Assembly (NCBI RefSeq): GCF_003858395.1
Contig: NZ_QWEV01000005.1
Location: forward strand, 310,001 to 374,000
Source: Acidipila sp. EB88
Lineage (GTDB): Bacteria; Acidobacteriota; Terriglobia; Terriglobales; Acidobacteriaceae
Length of the DNA stretch: 64,000 bases
Direction: 5' to 3'
The notes beneath the pieces were generated by a model. That model saw only the letters and a list, made by a program, of their open reading frames with translations. It was not told the origin of the DNA and searched no databases. The position numbers and the translations under genes are program-made. Below are positions 44,289 through 59,172 of the stretch, piece by piece. The number at the start of each line of letters is the position of its first letter. Positions within the stretch are counted from its first letter, which is position 1.

Positions 44289-47200
44289 TCAGCCGCGGCG
44301 GCCTTTGGACCGGGGAGCATCGCTTCCGGTTTGCGCGAGCACGGCTTCAACGACCTCGGGATGGAGCGTCTGCGGGCGCATGGCGGCCCACGGGTCATTG
44401 TGTGGCGCGGCGCGCTCGCGCCAGTCGGCAAAGTTGGAGATTGCGAAGGTGGGCGGCCCCGAGGCGAGCTCGTCCCAGCGCAGCGGCACGGCCACGCGCA
44501 TGCCCGAGCGCGCCCGCGGGGACCACGGGGCGATGGCGGTGGCGCCGCGCTCGTTGCGCATCCAGTCGATAAAGATGCGGCCGGTGCGGGCGGCTTTTGT
44601 CATTTTGATCAGGTAGAGCCTGGGGTCGGTGCTCTCGATGGCGGCGGCGATGCCACGCGCGAACAGGCGCATGGCGGGCCACTCGATGGAGGGTTCAAGC
44701 GCGACCACGAGATGGAGGCCCTTGCCGCCGGTGGTCTTGATGAAGCTTTCGAGTTGCAGCTCCTGGAGAAAGGCGCGAATGGCGTGGGCGCTTGCGACCA
44801 GCGTGTCCCAGGCGAGGGCTTCGTCCGGGTCGAGATCAAGGATGAGGCGGTCGGGCTGCTCGAGCGAGGCGGCAGTGGAGCCCCAAGGGTGCAGCTCGAG
44901 CACGCCGAGCTGTGCAAGCGCCTGGAGCGACTCGGGAGTTTCGAGGGCGATGTAGTCCTCGGAGTGCGCGGGGTTGTCGCGGTCGGGGATGGGGATGGCG
45001 GCGACGCTCGCGGGGAGGCCGACGGCGACGTGCTTCTGGAAGAAGCACTTGGCGGAAGTGCCGCCAGGGCAGCGCACGATCGAGACCGGGCGGTGGAGCA
45101 GGTGCGGGAGCATTGCGGGGGCAACGGCGGCGAGGTAGTCGGCGAGCTGCTGCTTGGTGGTGTTGCTGGTGGCGTCCAGGATCTTGTCGGGGTGGGTGAG
45201 GCGGGTCTGGGACTTGGTTGGTGCGGGGGACTGGGCCGGGGTGGATGGGGCTGGCTGCTCGAGCTTTGCGGCGGCTGGCTTTTTTGCGGGTCGCGTTCTG
45301 GGTGCTGGCACCGGGGCCGGAACGTCCGGGACGGGTTCGCTGTTTCGCACAGTGACAGGCTCAGCCTCCGCCTTGCTGTTCCGGGCTTTGCGGGGGGCTG
45401 CGGCCTTGCTGGCCGCCAGGACAGGGGTTTGGGTGCTGGCGGAGATGGGGCTCTTTTTCGGAGCGCCGGTACCGCTGGCGAGTGGCGCGGTTTGGCTACC
45501 TGCGGCTGGGGCGGCTTCTGTGTCTGGCGCTGGAGTAGTTGCTGTTTTTTTGACGGAGGACTTTGAGCCTGGCTTTGACGGCGTAGAGGGTGGCTCAACT
45601 TGGCGGGCAGCCTCCTCTCGAACGGTGATTTTCGCCTCCTCATCGGGGCGGAGCAAGAGGGTTTCTTCGCGGAGAACTTCGCTGGCGGGCTTGTCGGTGC
45701 GCAGGCCCTGGAAGGACGCATGGCGGAGCGAGCCGTCAGCGGTCCAGGTAGCGAACTGCACTTCGCAGACCAGCTCAGGGCGGACCCAGAGGCCGTCCTT
45801 CTTGGCTTCCCAGCCGAGCGGGGCGCTGTAGGCGGGTTTGGCCTGGCGCAGGGGTTCAAGGAGGGCGCGCACGTCGCGCGCCGTGGCCTGCGAGAAGCCG
45901 GTGCCGCAGCGGCCGCAGTGGATCAGCGCGCCGTCCTGGTAATAGCCGAGCAGCAGCGAGCCGAGGCCGGTGCCACGGTCCTTGGGCGGGGTAAAACCGG
46001 CAATCACGAACTCCTGCCGGTGGGTGCACTTCAGCTTGAGCCAGGTATCGGAGCGGCCGCTCTGGTAGCGCGATTCGCCGTGCTTGGTGATGATGCCCTC
46101 GGCACCAACCTCGCAGGCGTGCGCGTAGACCCGGTCGGCAGACTGCTCGAGATGCTGCGAGAAGAGCAGCAGCGGGTCGTCGGCCTCCGGGATTAGCGGC
46201 TCGAGGATGAGCTTGCGCTGGCGCAGGGGCACGCGGCGCAGGTCGTGCCCGTCGAGGTAGAGCAGGTCGAAAACGAAGTAGGAGAGGGTGGCGGCTTCGC
46301 CTTTTTCAAACGCGGCCTGCAGGGTGGCGAAGCTGCTCTGTCCGTCGGCGTCGAGGGCGACGAGCTCGCCGTCAAGGATCGCCTGCTCCACCGGGAGCTT
46401 CGCGCAGGCGCGGGCCACGGCCTTCATGCGGTGCGTCCAGTCAAGGCCGGAGCGGGTGAATAGCGTCGCGGTGAGGGCGCCTGCCTTGTCGTGGCGCAGG
46501 TGGGCCTGCACGCGGTAGCCGTCAAGCTTGAGCTCGTGGAGCCAGCCGGAGCCGGGCGGCGCGGTTTGCGCAGGCGAGGCGAGCTGGGGCGGGATGAAGG
46601 CGGGCATGGGAGTGAGGGGTGCGCCCTGGAGCCAGGAGTCGGTGGTGCTGTGTTCGGCGGGGGGCTGCCTGGAAGCTGGTTCGCGATCTTGGCTGGGAGC
46701 TTCCTGATGGGCGGCAGCGGCGGCCGGGTCGGCAGCTTTGGCGGGAGCGGTGTCCGCGTCGTCAGCTCCTCGGGAAGCGGCCCCGGCAGCTCGTCCCTCT
46801 GTGCGCTTTGCTGGAGCAGGAGCCTTGTTTGCCTTGGTGGCGCGCTTTACGCTGGCGGTCTTGTTGGCTGCGGCCGCGGACGATGCTGCGGGCTTCGCCA
46901 CTTTGGGCGGGTCCGGATCGGGCTCTTGGTCCGACTCGGAGCCGGGCTTGCCGGGGATGGGCGTTGCTTTCAGATGTGCGTTGCTGAGGCGAGCTTTGAG
47001 GCGGGAGCGGTTGGCGGGCGGGTGGTCGCCTGCTTCCCCGCTGCCGTGCTCGGCGGGGCGCGAGTTCCAGACGTGGTCCTCGGCGGCGGCGATGGCTTCG
47101 AGCGAGCGGCCGGTCACGACGGAGTCGGGCGCCTCGTCGGTGATAGCCGGGGCGTCAGCAGGTCGCTCGTTGCCGTCGTGTTCCTTGATCAGAAGCCAGT

Positions 47201-47834
47201 TGGGCTTGGCGTCTCCCTTGGAGTGGTCGCCGGCCCAGCGGGAGTTCATGCGGATCAGCGTCCAGCGGCCTTCGAGCTTGGTGCCGTGGAGGATGAACTT
47301 GATGGCGCCCTTTTGGAGGCCCTCGTCGAAGTCATGGCCGGGGAGCGGCTCCCAGGTGCCCTGGTCCCAGACCAGCACGGTGCCGCCGCCGTACTGGCCG
47401 CGCGGGATGGTGCCTTCGAAGCCGCCGTACTCCATGGGATGGTCTTCGACCTGGACGGCGAGACGCTTGTCCGCTGTGTTGTAGGACGGGCCTTTTGCGC
47501 AGGCCCAGCTCTTGAGCACGCCGTGCCAGCCGAGGCGGAAGTCGTAGTGGAGGCGGGTGGCGGCGTGTTTCTGGATGACGAACGGGAGGGTATTGGCACT
47601 GGTTGGCGCGGCGCTGTCGCCGGAGGGCTCGGCGGTGGTGGCAAAGTCACGCATGGCGCGGTAACGCTCGAGTTGGGCATCGACTTCATCGCGGGCAGTG
47701 GCAGGCGGGGACGACTTGTCGGGGGACGCTGCCGGCGCCCTGGACTTCTTTGCAGCCGTGGGCGGCACGGTATTCGCGGCAGGCGCGGTCTTTCGCTTCG
47801 CTGCTGTTTTCCTGGGAGTCTTGCTGGTCGCCAT
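44289..47834 (-). CDS. ligD: DNA ligase D (phosphoesterase-ligase-polymerase)
   Basis: Bacterial non-homologous end-joining enzyme. About 1181 residues from ATG 47834. Order: 3'-phosphoesterase (about 80-235, FVIQKHAATRLHYDFRL and GGFEGTIPRGQYGGG), an Ala/Pro/Lys-rich linker (about 265-410), ATP-dependent ligase with active-site Lys in ELKLDGYR (about 436) and OB-fold (to ~735), a second linker (about 735-875), and an AEP polymerase domain with DLDPD (about 1005). The order matches the Pseudomonas-type enzyme. Both linkers are much longer and lower in complexity than usual. An in-frame ATG-less extension to 47894 exists. No Ku gene is in the window. Confidence 0.95.
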   Translation of the reverse strand: MATSKTPRKTAAKRKTAPAANTVPPTAAKKSRAPAASPDKSSPPATARDEVDAQLERYRAMRDFATTAEPSGDSAAPTSANTLPFVIQKHAATRLHYDFRLGWHGVLKSWACAKGPSYNTADKRLAVQVEDHPMEYGGFEGTIPRGQYGGGTVLVWDQGTWEPLPGHDFDEGLQKGAIKFILHGTKLEGRWTLIRMNSRWAGDHSKGDAKPNWLLIKEHDGNERPADAPAITDEAPDSVVTGRSLEAIAAAEDHVWNSRPAEHGSGEAGDHPPANRSRLKARLSNAHLKATPIPGKPGSESDQEPDPDPPKVAKPAASSAAAANKTASVKRATKANKAPAPAKRTEGRAAGAASRGADDADTAPAKAADPAAAAAHQEAPSQDREPASRQPPAEHSTTDSWLQGAPLTPMPAFIPPQLASPAQTAPPGSGWLHELKLDGYRVQAHLRHDKAGALTATLFTRSGLDWTHRMKAVARACAKLPVEQAILDGELVALDADGQSSFATLQAAFEKGEAATLSYFVFDLLYLDGHDLRRVPLRQRKLILEPLIPEADDPLLLFSQHLEQSADRVYAHACEVGAEGIITKHGESRYQSGRSDTWLKLKCTHRQEFVIAGFTPPKDRGTGLGSLLLGYYQDGALIHCGRCGTGFSQATARDVRALLEPLRQAKPAYSAPLGWEAKKDGLWVRPELVCEVQFATWTADGSLRHASFQGLRTDKPASEVLREETLLLRPDEEAKITVREEAARQVEPPSTPSKPGSKSSVKKTATTPAPDTEAAPAAGSQTAPLASGTGAPKKSPISASTQTPVLAASKAAAPRKARNSKAEAEPVTVRNSEPVPDVPAPVPAPRTRPAKKPAAAKLEQPAPSTPAQSPAPTKSQTRLTHPDKILDATSNTTKQQLADYLAAVAPAMLPHLLHRPVSIVRCPGGTSAKCFFQKHVAVGLPASVAAIPIPDRDNPAHSEDYIALETPESLQALAQLGVLELHPWGSTAASLEQPDRLILDLDPDEALAWDTLVASAHAIRAFLQELQLESFIKTTGGKGLHLVVALEPSIEWPAMRLFARGIAAAIESTDPRLYLIKMTKAARTGRIFIDWMRNERGATAIAPWSPRARSGMRVAVPLRWDELASGPPTFAISNFADWRERAAPHNDPWAAMRPQTLHPEVVEAVLAQTGSDAPRSKGRRG

Positions 47835-47905
47835 CGAACACCCCGCGCACTGGGAGGATCGCTCAACGCATGGGCCGGCCGAAAGCCGGCCCATGCGCGG
47901 GCTGG

Positions 47906-48607
47906 TTAAAAGTGGTGGATACGCTCGTCAGCGACCGGAACGGGTGTGGGGCGGGTAGCGACTTCGCGCTCTAGGGAACGGCTGACCAGGTCGCGGGAGC
48001 CGAGGCCCACGGCGAGGGCGAGCGCGAGCACGATGCCGCCGAACAGGATGCCGAAAGCCAGATCGACGATGTGGCCGCCAATGGCGAGGTGGTCGAGCAC
48101 CATGGCAGCGGTGAGTACGAGCACCATCCACTTGACGCCGGTGCCGAGCAGGCGGGCGTACTGGAGGTTCATGTTGACGCCCGAGATCAGCACGGAGCGG
48201 CCGAGCACGCGGGCTACCAGGGTGCCAACGAAGAGCAGCACCAGCGCACCGATGACGCGGGGCACGTAGGAGAAGACATAGGCGGAAAGTCCGGTGTCGG
48301 AGGAGCCGGCCTCGAAGGCGGAGATGCCGACCAGGACGCCCAACAGGAACACACCCCAGAAGACGACCCGCGCGATCAGCAGCGAGGGCGAGTGGGTCCA
48401 TTCGGCGAAGTTGTCGCTCTGCTCAAAGCGTGCGTCGAAACGGAGGGCGGCGAGAATGCGACGCACGCCAAAAGCAAGCCCTGCGGCGACGGCCCAGAAG
48501 ATCAGCAGGACCACCACGAACGCCACGATACCCGGCAGCAGCATCACGATCTTGGTGATGACGCGCCCTACTGAATCCTGCAAAGACTGTGCGATCTGCT
48601 GACCCAT
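47906..48607 (-). CDS. Conserved TM-helix membrane protein (MscS-like N-terminal type)
   Basis: 233 residues with four to five membrane segments (about 15-42, 70-95, 108-132, 150-172, 180-205). Two repeats of the conserved TM-helix unit are seen, each with a short Gly-rich turn followed by charged residues (FWGVFLLGVLVGISAFEAG and FGILFGGIVLALALAVGLG with SRDLVSR). These repeats occur at the N terminus of some mechanosensitive-channel proteins, but no MscS pore and beta domain follow. Function unknown. It lies 71 bp upstream of ligD on the same strand. Confidence 0.75.
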   Translation of the reverse strand: MGQQIAQSLQDSVGRVITKIVMLLPGIVAFVVVLLIFWAVAAGLAFGVRRILAALRFDARFEQSDNFAEWTHSPSLLIARVVFWGVFLLGVLVGISAFEAGSSDTGLSAYVFSYVPRVIGALVLLFVGTLVARVLGRSVLISGVNMNLQYARLLGTGVKWMVLVLTAAMVLDHLAIGGHIVDLAFGILFGGIVLALALAVGLGSRDLVSRSLEREVATRPTPVPVADERIHHF

Positions 48608-48746
48608 TGCGGTTCCTCCGGTTTGGTGCGGTGCGTCCTCGCGACGCGGTGTTGCCTGGTTTGCTGCGCCTTACGGCTGCGCAATTGTTCTCACAGGGGA
48701 TGCGTTTCGGTGACTTGCACCCCGTATCCGGCGCCGCAGGGGCCGC

Positions 48747-48772
48747 GGATCCTTCGCTGCACTCAGGATGAC
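48747..48772 (-). repeat. Dispersed intergenic repeat (ATCCTGAGTGCAGCGAAGGAT type)
   Basis: Read on the minus strand this 26-bp block gives GTCATCCTGAGTGCAGCGAAG and a GGATCC end. Its imperfect arms (GTCATCCT and AGGATCC) flank a TGAGTGCAGCGA centre. From memory, near-identical blocks recur between genes in many bacterial genomes and yield spurious ORFs containing VILSAAKD. Only one copy is in this window, so the multi-copy status must be tested in the genome. The surrounding gap 48608-48854 holds no gene that I can support. Confidence 0.5.
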
Positions 48773-48854
48773 AGCCCTTTTGAACCCTTGGGAAGCGGCT
48801 TCGATGCCGTTTCTCTCCGTCATGCGGAGCCTCGCCCAGGACTGCTGCTGCCGA

Positions 48855-50195
48855 CTATGGATTGAACCGGTCGGGCCAGCGCCAGCGGCGCACCAGGTAT
48901 GGCTTGCCGTCTTCAAAGGCACGGGCCAGGCGTTCGGCGCGGGCCTCAGCCTGAAACGCCGGGTCGGCGGATGCCTCCTGGATGTACGACGCGACCCAGC
49001 CAAGGTAGAGCGGGGTAAGCGCGCCGAGCAAGTGGGTGCGGTTGATGGTGCGGAGGCGGTAGCCCAGCGCGAAGTCGTAGATGATGCGCACCCAGAGCTC
49101 GTCGGGCAGGCGGAACCTCTCGGCAGGCAGCAGGGTGATCCGCTTGAGATCGAGCAAGGTGACGGGCGGCAGGATCATGCCCCAGACATCCTGCAGCGAG
49201 CGCGAGCCGAGCACAAAGGACTTGATCATGGGCGCAGTGTCGACTGTTTCCGAGCTGAGCGGCGCCGCGACGGGGGCCGCGAACTGCGAGAACGGCACGG
49301 AATGCTGCGCGGCCCTGACCCTTTGCCAGAGCGGCGCGTGGAGTTCCATCTCGCCGAAGGTGGAGCCCACGAGCTGCGCGATCACGGTGGCGAGATCGAG
49401 GTCGCCGGACGGCGTGGGGTGCTGAAGACCGAGGCGGACCTCGGCGACGGTTGCGTCCATGGCGGCGGCCACGGTGGTTGGCCACAGGACCGAGGTGCCG
49501 GTGGAGCCGCCGGAGTGGGCGCGCATACGCAGGCGGGCGGCCATGCGGCTGGACAGGGCGAAGTCGGGCGCAAGCGGAAAGCGCACGTGCTTGCCATAGA
49601 GGGCGCGGGTGAGCGGCGCCAGGATGCTGTGGTTGAGCAGTCCGTCAAACGGACCCTGCGCGTAGGACGCCATGACGAGGTCAGCTTCGCGGGTGAGCAC
49701 GGGCGCGGTGAGCTGCAGCAGTGCGGAGGGCTCAAGCGCGGCGAGGTCAGGGTGCAGCAGCACCACGGACTGCGCGCTGCTGTCACTCGCCAGGGCGAGC
49801 AGAGCAGCCTGGGCCGCGGCGGTCTGCGCCCAAGGCGAGGCCGGGGTGCCGGTTGCCTCGGCAGTGGGCAGCGGGTAGGACAGCAGATCAAGCTCGGGCG
49901 TGATGGCAGTGCGCGTGGTGTCGGCACCGGCGTAGGCCAGGGTGACATGCGTGCCCTGCATCGCGGCAGCCAGCGAGGCGGCATGCGCCCGGACCAGGTC
50001 GATATCGGCAACACCGGTGATGCCGGCGAACAGGGTTGCGGCAGGAGCCGTTGCCGGACCGGCCCCGGGGCTCGCCGGCTCCGCAACAGGTGCGGTCGGC
50101 AGCACGGGCTCCGCCGCTGCGGGGTGAGTAAGGAGCTCGGGTTCTGTTTCCATCGGCTCTGCTTCCATTCGTGACATGCGCTTGTGTTGCTCCAA
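48855..50195 (-). CDS. Divergent glycosyltransferase-like protein in the GlgE/TreS operon
   Basis: 446 residues. After a Pro/Ala-rich N terminus (1-55) the sequence follows GT-A enzymes of the mannosyl/glucosyl-glycerate synthase type: YAQGPFDGLLNHSILAPLTRALYGKHVRFPL, followed by APDFALS (about 178-215), resembles their acceptor region. The place of the DxD metal site is occupied by HPD (148-150 in VVLLHPDLAALEP). The C-terminal ~130 residues are helical. It begins 15 bp after the TreS-maltokinase stop, same strand, so it is surely co-transcribed with glgE and treS. It could glycosylate glycerate or a glucan primer, or be a non-catalytic partner. The GT call rests on one region. Confidence 0.55.
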   Translation of the reverse strand: MEQHKRMSRMEAEPMETEPELLTHPAAAEPVLPTAPVAEPASPGAGPATAPAATLFAGITGVADIDLVRAHAASLAAAMQGTHVTLAYAGADTTRTAITPELDLLSYPLPTAEATGTPASPWAQTAAAQAALLALASDSSAQSVVLLHPDLAALEPSALLQLTAPVLTREADLVMASYAQGPFDGLLNHSILAPLTRALYGKHVRFPLAPDFALSSRMAARLRMRAHSGGSTGTSVLWPTTVAAAMDATVAEVRLGLQHPTPSGDLDLATVIAQLVGSTFGEMELHAPLWQRVRAAQHSVPFSQFAAPVAAPLSSETVDTAPMIKSFVLGSRSLQDVWGMILPPVTLLDLKRITLLPAERFRLPDELWVRIIYDFALGYRLRTINRTHLLGALTPLYLGWVASYIQEASADPAFQAEARAERLARAFEDGKPYLVRRWRWPDRFNP

Positions 50196-50210
50196 GGTAG
50201 AACGGTGCGG

Positions 50211-53612
<3,402 letters not shown>

Positions 53613-53661
53613 TTGCAACCGCTGCTGTTTCTTATTGGTGCTGTCGGAAGAGTGGCGGCGG

Positions 53662-55815
<2,154 letters not shown>

Positions 55816-55981
55816 CGTTCCTCTGGTTTGGGTGCTCGGTTGTGAAGGCCTGGTGTAGACATGTTTGCGTGACAGATACAGGACAGATAAGGGAGATGAC
55901 GGTTGGCTCCCGGCAGTTGTCAGCGCCGCCCGCGCTGCGGGTAACAGCCGGCGTGCGGGCAGCTAACCCCGTGCGGTGAGG

Positions 55982-57379
55982 CTAGCTGTCTTCCCACTTC
56001 GAAAAGATGGTGTTGAGCGATTCGGCCCAGGTGGGGTGCGCCCACACGGCGTCGCGGAGCGCTGGATACGGCAGCTTGGCCGACATGGCGATCTGCAGCA
56101 TAGCGGCCAACTCGCCGCCTTCGCCCGCGAGGATGGCGGCGCCCAGGATCTGCTCGGAGTCGCGATCAACGACGACCTTGACGAGACCGCGATCTTCGCC
56201 GGTTTCAAAAGCACGCGCGATGGAGCTGGCGGGCATGGACGCGATGCGGATGTTGAAGCCGGCCTGCTGTGCCTCGGTGGCAGTCATGCCGATGCGGCCC
56301 AGCTCAGGGTCGGTGAAAACCGTGTACGGGACGGGGCGGTCCGTGGTGGAACGTGCACCGCCGTTGAGCAGGTTGGCCTCGATGATGCGGTAGTCGTCAT
56401 AGGAGATGTGGGTAAAGGCCGGGCCGCCCTTGACGTCGCCGAGCGCGTAGACGCCGGGCGCGGAGGTTTCGAGTTTTGGATTGGTCTGGATGAAGTGGTG
56501 CTCGTCGATCCGGACGCCGGCGGCCTCGAGGTTGAGCTTGTCACTGTTGGGTGCACGGCCGGCGGCGAGCAGCAGGTGCGTGCCGAAGATGGTCTTGTCG
56601 GCTCCGTCGATCGTAACGGTCAGACCGATGCCGTCGCCTGTTTTCGTAGCCGCAGTGGCGCGGGCATTGAGCACAACCTTGATGCCGTCCTCCTCGAAGA
56701 TTTTGGAGAGGGCTTCGGCAATGTCGGGGTCTTCGCGGGGCAGCAGCTGGCTGGCATTGGAGACGATGGTGACATCGGCGCCGAAGCGGCGGAACATCTG
56801 CGCGAACTCCACCGCGATGTAGGAACCGCCGAGCACGAGCAGATGCGTCGGCACCTCGTCGAGCTCCATCACCGTCTCGTTATCGAGGTATGGAACGGAG
56901 TCGAGGCCGAGGTCCGCGGGGGTGAGTGCGCGCAGACCGGTGTTGATGAAGACCAGGTCGGCCGAGAACAGACGCGTTTCGCTGGAGCCGTTCAGGGCGA
57001 CTTCGACCGTCTTTGGGCCGGTGAAGCGGCCGAAACCGCGCACCAGTTCGATGTTGCTTTTACCTGCGAGCGACTTTTCGCTGCCGGAACGCCAGATATC
57101 GACGACCTTGCGCTTGCGGTCGCGGACCTCGTCGAAATTGACCGAAACCGGGCCGGTGTGGATGCCGAACTCCGCCGCGCGGCGCGCCTGGAATGCGACC
57201 TTGGCGGAGGCAATCATGGTCTTGGTGGGGGTGCAGCCTTCGTTCACGCAGGTTCCGCCGACGTGCTTCGACTCCACCATAACAACACGGCGGCCCTTGG
57301 CCGCGAGCGCGGCAGCGAGAGGATTGCCGGCCTGGCCGGAGCCGAGGATCAGGGCGTCAACGTGTTCGGTCTGGGGCAT
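55982..57379 (-). CDS. MerA/dihydrolipoamide dehydrogenase-like flavoprotein
   Basis: 465 residues, class I pyridine nucleotide-disulfide oxidoreductase. It has FAD motif GSGQAGNPLAAALAAKG, redox-active GGTCVNEGC (Cys44 and Cys49), NAD(P)H motif VLGGSYIAVEFAQMFRRFG (~175), the FAD site YALGDV (~300), and a C-terminal AHPTWAE with the catalytic His. There is no heavy-metal-associated N-terminal domain and no extra C-terminal Cys pair, so a mercuric reductase function is unlikely. Substrate unknown. It follows the DUF4126 gene by 44 bp and is probably co-transcribed with it. Confidence 0.9.
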   Translation of the reverse strand: MPQTEHVDALILGSGQAGNPLAAALAAKGRRVVMVESKHVGGTCVNEGCTPTKTMIASAKVAFQARRAAEFGIHTGPVSVNFDEVRDRKRKVVDIWRSGSEKSLAGKSNIELVRGFGRFTGPKTVEVALNGSSETRLFSADLVFINTGLRALTPADLGLDSVPYLDNETVMELDEVPTHLLVLGGSYIAVEFAQMFRRFGADVTIVSNASQLLPREDPDIAEALSKIFEEDGIKVVLNARATAATKTGDGIGLTVTIDGADKTIFGTHLLLAAGRAPNSDKLNLEAAGVRIDEHHFIQTNPKLETSAPGVYALGDVKGGPAFTHISYDDYRIIEANLLNGGARSTTDRPVPYTVFTDPELGRIGMTATEAQQAGFNIRIASMPASSIARAFETGEDRGLVKVVVDRDSEQILGAAILAGEGGELAAMLQIAMSAKLPYPALRDAVWAHPTWAESLNTIFSKWEDS

Positions 57380-57423
57380 GGTGCGTCCGCTCCTTGAAGA
57401 GGGTCGAGGTTGTGAGGCTGTGG

Positions 57424-57900
57424 CTAGAAGCGCGAGGCAACAAAGAAAGAACCGCCGATGGCAATGAGGTCTTCGACCAGGGCAACGGGCAGGTCAGGCA
57501 GTCCGCCGCGGCGGGTCATGGCGCGACGCAGCAGGAACCCAGCGTACGAGCCGACGATGGCTCCCACGGCGCCCATCACGAGGCCGACAAACAGGCCGGC
57601 CCCGGCGAGCGTGGCCAAAGCCGCACCGCACGCGCCGCCGAAAACAGCGCGGGAGATGAGCGGAAAGGTGGTCACGCGGGAGGGGGTGTTGGGGAGCTTG
57701 TCGCCGATCCACTCACCGATAGCAAGGAGCGAAAAGATGATCAGCGAGGCGGGGTGATCAAGGAAAGCGAACGGGGTGTGGGCGAAGGAAAACCAGCCCA
57801 GGTGTGCTCCCCAGCACAACGCGGCCGCCGGAGTGAGCGTGCGCAGACCGTTGAAGCAACCAAAGGCGAAGATGAGAGCGGCCAGCAAAGGAAGCGGCAT
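57424..57900 (-). CDS. DUF4126 family membrane protein
   Basis: 158 residues with four or five hydrophobic segments. It matches DUF4126: an N-terminal FNGLRTLTPAAALCWGAHLG, the SLLAIGEWIGDKLPNTPSRV loop, FGGACGAALATLAGAGLFVG and a C-terminal region with ALVEDLIAIGGSFFVASRF. Function unknown. It heads a two-gene unit with the flavoprotein 44 bp downstream. The ~285-bp gap upstream holds a copy of the dispersed palindrome and the GT2 terminator. Confidence 0.85.
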   Translation of the reverse strand: MPLPLLAALIFAFGCFNGLRTLTPAAALCWGAHLGWFSFAHTPFAFLDHPASLIIFSLLAIGEWIGDKLPNTPSRVTTFPLISRAVFGGACGAALATLAGAGLFVGLVMGAVGAIVGSYAGFLLRRAMTRRGGLPDLPVALVEDLIAIGGSFFVASRF

Positions 57901-58077
57901 ACGTGCGGTTGGATGCGGGCACAGGGATCGGGAGGCGAGGCGGGATGGAATAAAGATGATCGCAGGTCTAGGCGAGGCGGGATGGGGTGGGAGGTTCCTG
58001 GGTGCTGTGCCGGGTGAGTTCGTCGTGGGTGTCAGGTCGGGATTTCTAGGACTTGTGGGAGCTATGGGCTGTGGTGA

Positions 58078-58112
58078 TTCCCACGTCTCAGAGTTGAGAG
58101 ATGAGGCACCCG
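58078..58112 (+). repeat. Dispersed palindromic repeat, copy 1
   Basis: A 35-bp block beginning TTCCCACGTCTCAGAGTTGA and ending GATGAGGCACCCG, with imperfect complementary arms (CACGTCTCA against TGAGAGATG). Two relatives lie at 59592-59626 and 62328-62360. It lies between the 3' end of the GT2 gene and the start of the DUF4126 gene, on the minus-strand transcript. Confidence 0.6.
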
Positions 58113-58143
58113 CCTGAGTGGTGGGTGCATTTGTGAAACCACA

Positions 58144-58166
58144 AAGGCCTGCTGATTGCAGGCCTT
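58144..58166 (-). terminator. Terminator of the GT2 gene
   Basis: AAGGCCTGC and GCAGGCCTT (58144-58152 with 58158-58166) form a perfect 9-bp stem with a 5-base loop. Reading the minus strand it is followed by TTGTGGTTT, a fair T-rich tail, ~20 bp after the GT2 stop at 58186. The shared trailer TTTGTGGTT also borders the strong terminator at 11605-11646. Confidence 0.75.
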
Positions 58167-58185
58167 GGCGGGTAAGTCGGGCGGC

Positions 58186-59172
58186 TTAGTCGCGCAGGAG
58201 GCTTGGTTCTTCCGGGGCGCGCAGGCGCACGAGGCGGTCGATGGCGTATGGGGAGCGCTGCCCGGAGTGGTGGTAGTGGCGCACCTGTAACTCGCCCAGC
58301 AGGCCGATGGCGAGCATCTGGATGCCGGCAAGGATAGAGATGCCGGCGATGACGAACAACGGGCCGTGCGCGTCCATGATGGGCTGGTGCGGGTGCACCA
58401 GTTTGAGCACCAGCAGCAGCATGGCGACCAGTGTCCCGCCGAGCATCGAGACCGCGCCGATGGGGCCGAAAAAGTGCAGGGGCCGCGTCATGTACTTGAG
58501 CAGGAAGCGGATGGTCAGCAGGTCGAAGAACACGCGGAAGGTGCGCGAGATGCCGTAGTGGCTCTTGCCGCGTTCGCGGTTCACGTTCTTGATCGGGATC
58601 TCGCAGATGGACGCGCCGTACCAGGCCGCCAGCGCCGGGATGAACCGGTGCATCTCGCCGTACAGCGGCACGGCGTGAATCACTTCGCGACGGTACGCCT
58701 TGTAGGTGGTGCCGAAGTCGTGAATGTCGACGCCCGAGAGACGGGCCATGAGCCAGTTGGCGATGCGCGACGGGAAGCGGCGCATGACAAAGTTGTCAAT
58801 GCGCTCCTTGCGCCAGCCGGAGACAACGTCGTAACCCTCCTCGAGCTTTTCGAGGAAGTTCGGGATTTCGTCGGGATCGTGCTGGAGGTCGCCATCCATG
58901 GCCAGAATGAATTCGCCCTGCGCGTGGTCAAAGCCGGCGGCAAGCGCGGAGGTCTGGCCGAAGTTGCGGCGCAGCTTGACGACCAGGACGCGGGAGTCGA
59001 CCGCGGCGATTTCTTCCAGCAGCTTGTAGGTGCGGTCGCTCGACCCGTCGTCTACCAGCACCAGTTCAAAGGAGTCCCCGACCTGCTCCATGACGGCCTT
59101 AAGGCGGTCGTACATGGCGGTTACGTTCTCTTCTTCGTTGTGGAACGGGACGACGATTGAATACTTGAGCAT
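58186..59172 (-). CDS. Glycosyltransferase family 2, dolichol-phosphate mannosyltransferase/GtrB-like
   Basis: 328 residues. The GT-A domain (1-~230) has SIVVPFHNEEENVTAMYDRL, ELVLVDDGSSDRT, KLRRNFGQTSALAAGFDHA and the metal site AMDGDLQHDP (~95), then the ERGKSHYGISRTFRVFFD motif. The C terminus has two transmembrane helices (about 240-262 and 275-300). These enzymes attach a sugar to undecaprenyl phosphate for later transfer to polysaccharide, lipid A or protein. The start ATG at 59172 lies inside a perfect palindrome and no Shine-Dalgarno sequence precedes it. Acceptor pathway unknown. Confidence 0.92.
   Translation of the reverse strand: MLKYSIVVPFHNEEENVTAMYDRLKAVMEQVGDSFELVLVDDGSSDRTYKLLEEIAAVDSRVLVVKLRRNFGQTSALAAGFDHAQGEFILAMDGDLQHDPDEIPNFLEKLEEGYDVVSGWRKERIDNFVMRRFPSRIANWLMARLSGVDIHDFGTTYKAYRREVIHAVPLYGEMHRFIPALAAWYGASICEIPIKNVNRERGKSHYGISRTFRVFFDLLTIRFLLKYMTRPLHFFGPIGAVSMLGGTLVAMLLLVLKLVHPHQPIMDAHGPLFVIAGISILAGIQMLAIGLLGELQVRHYHHSGQRSPYAIDRLVRLRAPEEPSLLRD

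Noticed and set aside
46491-47909. 472-codon plus-strand frame opposite DNA ligase D
   Set aside because: Covers the low-complexity linker and phosphoesterase region on the other strand; composition only, no domain.
48768-50174. 468-codon plus-strand frame opposite the glycosyltransferase-like gene
   Set aside because: Mirror of the minus-strand gene, Gly/Arg/His-rich without domain match; the minus strand has conserved motifs.
55976-57397. 473-codon plus-strand frame opposite the flavoprotein
   Set aside because: The minus strand carries the FAD and CxxxxC motifs; this is a mirror frame.
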